Source: Membranipora membranacea
Taxonomy: Eukaryota > Bryozoa > Gymnolaemata > Cheilostomatida > Membraniporidae
Reading direction: 5' to 3'
DNA length: 64,000 nt
Assembly (NCBI GenBank): GCA_914767715.1
Contig: OU612074.1
Coordinates: 15,982,062 to 16,046,061, forward strand
The notes below the pieces were generated by a model, which was not told where the DNA came from, made no database searches, and worked only from the letters and a program-made list of their open reading frames with translations. The translations under genes were made by a program, and so were the position numbers. Positions within the stretch are counted from its first letter, which is position 1; every line of letters starts with the position of its first letter. Shown here piece by piece: positions 63,308 to 64,000 of this stretch.

Positions 63308-63641
63308 ATGAGGCCAATGAGGCCATCAACTGGCCAAAGTTTGAAAGAATTGCGATGGCTTTTTAATTTTTCACTCTGCCGTTTGGCATGTTTTTTTATG
63401 ACAAAACTGGCCCTCGTTAAAAAAGTTGCTGCCGCCAAACTAAGAGGGCCAGCCCCAAACGGCTTTCAGTTCCTAAGTCAGCATTAAATTCCACACGGTA
63501 TAGAGTAGGTTAGGAGGAAATCTATTTTTTAAACTGGCGGTAAAAAACACCAAGGGTCCCCCCTTTGTTACTTTTTTAAATTTTAAAGTCGCTCTCATTT
63601 CTGTTCTATTTATCGTAGGATCTTAATATTCTGGAATTTGA
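63308..63641 (+). repeat. Full-length monomer with short-class marks (reverted or recombinant)
   Basis: It carries TGGCCAAAG, CACTCTGCC and CATTAAATT, the marks of the 7-bp-deleted class (compare 43976 and 54645), but keeps both TTTTAAA units and is 334 bp. The next monomer is an ordinary type without CTAACCCTC. A crossover with an ordinary monomer between about 63540 and 63590 explains this most simply. Confidence 0.8.
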
Positions 63642-63659
63642 ATGAGGCCAATGAGGCCA
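63642..63659 (+). repeat. Tandem 9-bp direct repeat at monomer start (representative copy)
   Basis: Two perfect adjacent copies of ATGAGGCCA lie at 63642-63650 and 63651-63659. The same pair is present at the same position in nearly all monomers, with rare single-base changes (for example near 3280 and 22654). They also create GGCC-AATGA-GGCC, a small inverted repeat. This is a short internal duplication ancestral to the satellite. Confidence 0.9.
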
Positions 63660-63710
63660 TCAACTGGTCAAAGTTTGAAAGAATTGCGATGGCTTTTTAA
63701 TTTTTCACCC

Positions 63711-63796
63711 TGCCGTTTGGCATGTTTTTTTATGACAAAACTGGCCCTCGTTAAAAAAGTTGCTGCCGCCAAACTAAGAGGGCCAGCCCCAAACGG
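63711..63796. repeat. Nested inverted-repeat cluster in the monomer (representative copy)
   Basis: Four inverted pairings are packed into 86 bp and recur at the same place in most monomers. CTGGCCCTC (63741-63749) is the exact reverse complement of GAGGGCCAG (63778-63786), with a 28-bp loop. Inside that loop AGTT and AACT can pair around a 10-base loop. CCGTTTGG (63713-63720) is the reverse complement of CCAAACGG (63789-63796), outside the first pair; in type b monomers it extends to 9 bp. GTTTGGC (63715-63721) can pair instead with GCCAAAC (63768-63774). TGCC-GTTT-GGCA is itself a small hairpin. The cluster could form a cruciform in DNA or a branched stem in RNA; whether it does is untested. 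Confidence 0.75.
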
Positions 63797-63907
63797 TTTT
63801 CAGTTCCTAAGTCAGCATGAAATTCCACACGGTATAGAGTAGGTTAGGAGGAAATCTATTTTTTAAACTGGCTGTAAAAAACACCAAGGGTCCCCCCTTT
63901 GTTACTT

Positions 63908-63921
63908 TTTTAAATTTTAAA
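63908..63921 (+). repeat. Tandem TTTTAAA pair, slippage site of the monomer
   Basis: Two adjacent TTTTAAA units lie at 63908-63914 and 63915-63921. In eleven domain B or boundary monomers exactly one 7-bp unit is missing, giving monomers of 325-328 bp. The direct repeat explains the loss as replication slippage or recombination between the two units. Confidence 0.9.
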
Positions 63922-63975
63922 GTCGCTCTCATTTCTGTTCTATTTATCGTAGGATCTTAATATTCTGGAATTTGA

Positions 63976-64000
63976 ATGAGGCCAATGAGGCCATCAACTG
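63976..64000 (+). repeat. Partial monomer at right edge
   Basis: The first 25 bases of the next monomer, including the tandem ATGAGGCCA pair, end the window. The array continues beyond it. Confidence 0.97.

Larger units (their letters stand above)
60977..63641 (+). repeat. Recent tandem 4-monomer duplication (1328-bp period)
   Basis: ATTTGTTAAAC occurs only at 61197 and 62525, exactly 1328 bp apart, and TGTTGCTTTT follows in both. The next monomers match too: CTAGCCC / CATGAAGTT at 61311 and 62639, then TGGTAAAAG with eight T and CTGCAAAAA at 61645 and 62973. The left end of the second copy (62305) and its last monomer (63308) come from other lineages, so the duplicated tract is about 62405 to 63330. 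Confidence 0.88.
63642..63975 (+). repeat. Reference satellite monomer (typical domain B copy) with internal landmarks
   Basis: This 334-bp copy is a convenient reference. In order it holds a tandem 9-bp repeat ATGAGGCCA twice (63642-63659), a short hairpin TGCC-GTTT-GGCA (63711-63722), a run of seven T (63725-63731), the left arm CTGGCCCTC (63741-63749), the right arm GAGGGCCAG (63778-63786), CCAAACGG (63789-63796), a run of six C (63892-63897) and two tandem TTTTAAA units (63908-63921). Its single GATC lies just before the monomer end. A 66-codon open frame spans 63642-63842. It is the domain B type: GCTGCC, GGTTTTC and CTGTAA at the three main diagnostic sites. By hand count its G+C is 131 of 334. 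Confidence 0.95.
1..64000 (+). repeat. Satellite DNA array, 334-bp monomer, 191 complete copies
   Basis: The window is a continuous head-to-tail array of one monomer. I took the base A of the recurrent motif ATGAGGCCAATGAGGCC as monomer base 1. Complete copies start at 268, 600, 934 and so on to 63642, and the next begins at 63976. All copies lie in the same orientation and none is interrupted by other sequence. Most are exactly 334 bp; the range is 325-336 bp, caused by homopolymer slips and a recurrent 7-bp loss. Neighbouring copies usually differ at only a handful of positions. Arrays of this kind are typical of eukaryotic heterochromatin, often around centromeres; that location is inference. 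No stretch of the window lies outside the array, so no unique-sequence gene can be annotated. Confidence 0.99.

Noticed and set aside
63842-63851. TAGGTTAGG resembling arthropod telomeric TTAGG repeats
   Set aside because: It is only 1.8 units long, occurs once per 334-bp monomer and does not form a telomeric tract.
63842-63854. TAGGAGGAAAT resembling a Shine-Dalgarno sequence
   Set aside because: No start codon follows at a useful distance, the next bases are a T run, and the array is eukaryotic in character.
63642-63975. CENP-B box in the monomer
   Set aside because: I looked on both strands for the mammalian TTCG....A..CGGG core and found no match; the CTCGTTAAAAAAGT segment fits only at a few bases.
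63642-63975. Internal RNA polymerase III promoter or tRNA-derived element
   Set aside because: No convincing A box or B box (GGTTCGANNCC) is present, and the T runs would end such a transcript early.
63642-63975. Origin of the 334-bp monomer from two 167-bp halves
   Set aside because: I could not align the two halves. AACTGG occurs three times per monomer (63662, 63739, 63866) but at unequal spacing (77, 127 and 130 bp) and with little similarity around it.
1-64000. CRISPR array or bacterial repeat locus
   Set aside because: There are no unique spacers between repeats; the whole 334-bp unit repeats, and no cas-like reading frame exists.
1-64000. Transposon or retroelement insertion in the array
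   Set aside because: Every base falls in a monomer of 325-336 bp, with no target-site duplication, terminal repeat or long foreign reading frame.

Overview
The whole 64 kb window is one uninterrupted eukaryotic satellite-DNA array. A single monomer of about 334 bp is repeated head to tail in one orientation: 191 complete copies from 268 to 63975, plus the last 267 bases of a copy at the left edge and the first 25 bases of another at the right edge. Mean monomer length is about 333.6 bp. A hand count of the monomer at 63642-63975 gives 131 G+C of 334 (about 39%). I see no unique sequence, transposon, RNA gene, CRISPR array or credible protein gene. Both edges are inside the array, so its true length and flanks are unknown. 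An array this long, homogeneous and hierarchically organised points to centromeric or pericentromeric heterochromatin of a eukaryote assembled from long reads. I cannot name the species; an insect is plausible but not demonstrated.

The information lies in the variants. Monomers carry private substitutions and small indels whose order along the array reveals higher-order repeats (HORs). Domain A (1 to about 32.3 kb) is built largely from two alternating families: type a (GCAGCC, GGTTTTC, CTGTAA) and type b (GCTGCC, GGCTTTC, CGGTAA). It holds an 11-monomer HOR of about 3.67 kb (7950-11621, 11622-15295), an expanded 23-monomer relative (268-7949) and a truncated start of another copy (15296-17297). 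A 7-monomer HOR of 2337 bp follows (17632-19968, 19969-22305, then a shortened 6-monomer copy to 24311), then an imperfect 4-monomer duplication (24312 to about 26978), then a return of the 11-mer's signature monomers with 7-monomer spacing (27646-31984).

Domain B (about 32.3 kb to the end) is dominated by a third type (GCTGCC, GGTTTTC, CTGTAA). Short monomers of 325-328 bp that lost one of two tandem TTTTAAA units punctuate it. It holds a 10-monomer HOR (36973-40305, 40306-43640), a large segmental duplication (46969-55305 against 55306-62304, offset 8337 bp then 7335 bp after a three-monomer indel) and a very recent 1328-bp duplication near the right end.

Several monomers are visible chimeras of two known variants (for example at 15296, 23308, 62305 and 63308). 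They show that out-of-register recombination exchanges whole monomer lengths with breakpoints inside monomers. Every monomer also carries a nested set of inverted repeats that could form a cruciform or RNA hairpin. A 66-codon open frame recurs in 149 of 191 monomers but looks like a passenger of the repeat, not a gene. I found no evidence of a new enzymatic or defence system; the notable content is the recombination history recorded in the array.
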